A DNA stretch of 43,287 nt. Origin: Pyrinomonadaceae bacterium. GTDB lineage: Bacteria > Acidobacteriota > Blastocatellia > Pyrinomonadales > Pyrinomonadaceae. The notes below the pieces were generated by a model. That model was not told the DNA's origin and made no database searches. It saw only the letters and a list, made by a program, of their open reading frames with translations. Position numbers and translations under genes: made by a program. The stretch lies in the NCBI GenBank assembly GCA_023717605.1, contig JAMQPH010000036.1, forward strand, positions 1 through 43,287, in the 5' to 3' direction. This document shows positions 43,186 through 43,287 of this stretch, piece by piece (position 1 is the stretch's first letter; each line of letters starts with the position of its first letter).

Positions 43186-43287
43186 GTTCCACAAGGGGCC
43201 GATCCTCTTGCCGAGCGACTATCTACCAGCCATCGATCGTCCGCTGTTCGCTAGCCATTCTCGGGGCCACGCTCAGGGGTCACGCAC

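Overview
The window looks like accessory DNA of an Acidobacteriota-type bacterium. This is inferred from a VWFA-related secreted protein of the acidobacterial kind, a PEP-CTERM protein, a Tad locus with an embedded AAA ATPase, and several small proteins of acidobacterial style. No rRNA, complete tRNA or replication gene is present, so lineage is a guess.

Layout. (1) Positions 1-3.0 kb and 41.2-43.3 kb hold integron gene cassettes, all on the minus strand and separated by six attC-like sites. At 2.03-2.98 kb a recognisable integron integrase (intI) reads away from the left array but carries a frameshift and a stop. The right array ends in an IS6-type element that cut into its last cassette. 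(2) Three copies of the 3' half of a tRNA-Pro(CGG), each followed by its own terminator, lie at 3.23, 7.44 and 35.43 kb. They divide the window into blocks that look like elements stacked at one tRNA gene. (3) The 3.3-7.4 kb block holds a PEP-CTERM protein, a lone receiver protein and decayed small genes. (4) The 7.5-35.4 kb block is a large Tad/Flp pilus island: two Flp pilins, prepilin peptidase, CpaB, secretin, TadG/TadE-like pseudopilins, CpaE, CpaF, TadB, TadC, TPR protein, AAA ATPase, then LysM/lytic transglycosylase, VWA and M15-like envelope proteins, all on the minus strand. Large GT-C-type membrane proteins lie among the pilins. (5) The 35.5-39.8 kb block holds a universal stress protein gene broken by one stop codon and a P2A-type cation ATPase, followed by nested IS6 elements.

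The main regulatory finding is a small sigma-54 regulon. Both pilin genes and a secreted protein gene (32109-33020) have good -24/-12 promoters. Each has a palindrome of the form TGCTCGC-N2-GCGAGCA (or a close variant) about 85-160 bp upstream, as expected for an enhancer site. A sigma-54 activator without a receiver domain is encoded in the same block (33048-34163). The simplest reading is that this activator switches on pilin synthesis, with a conserved ~150-nt leader in front of both pilins adding a second layer.

The two ends of the window fit together: the truncated VOC gene at position 1 would continue for four codons into the other end and stop, about 90 bp before an attC site whose sequence matches that cassette. 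The window may therefore be a linearised circle, with one seven-cassette integron rather than two arrays.
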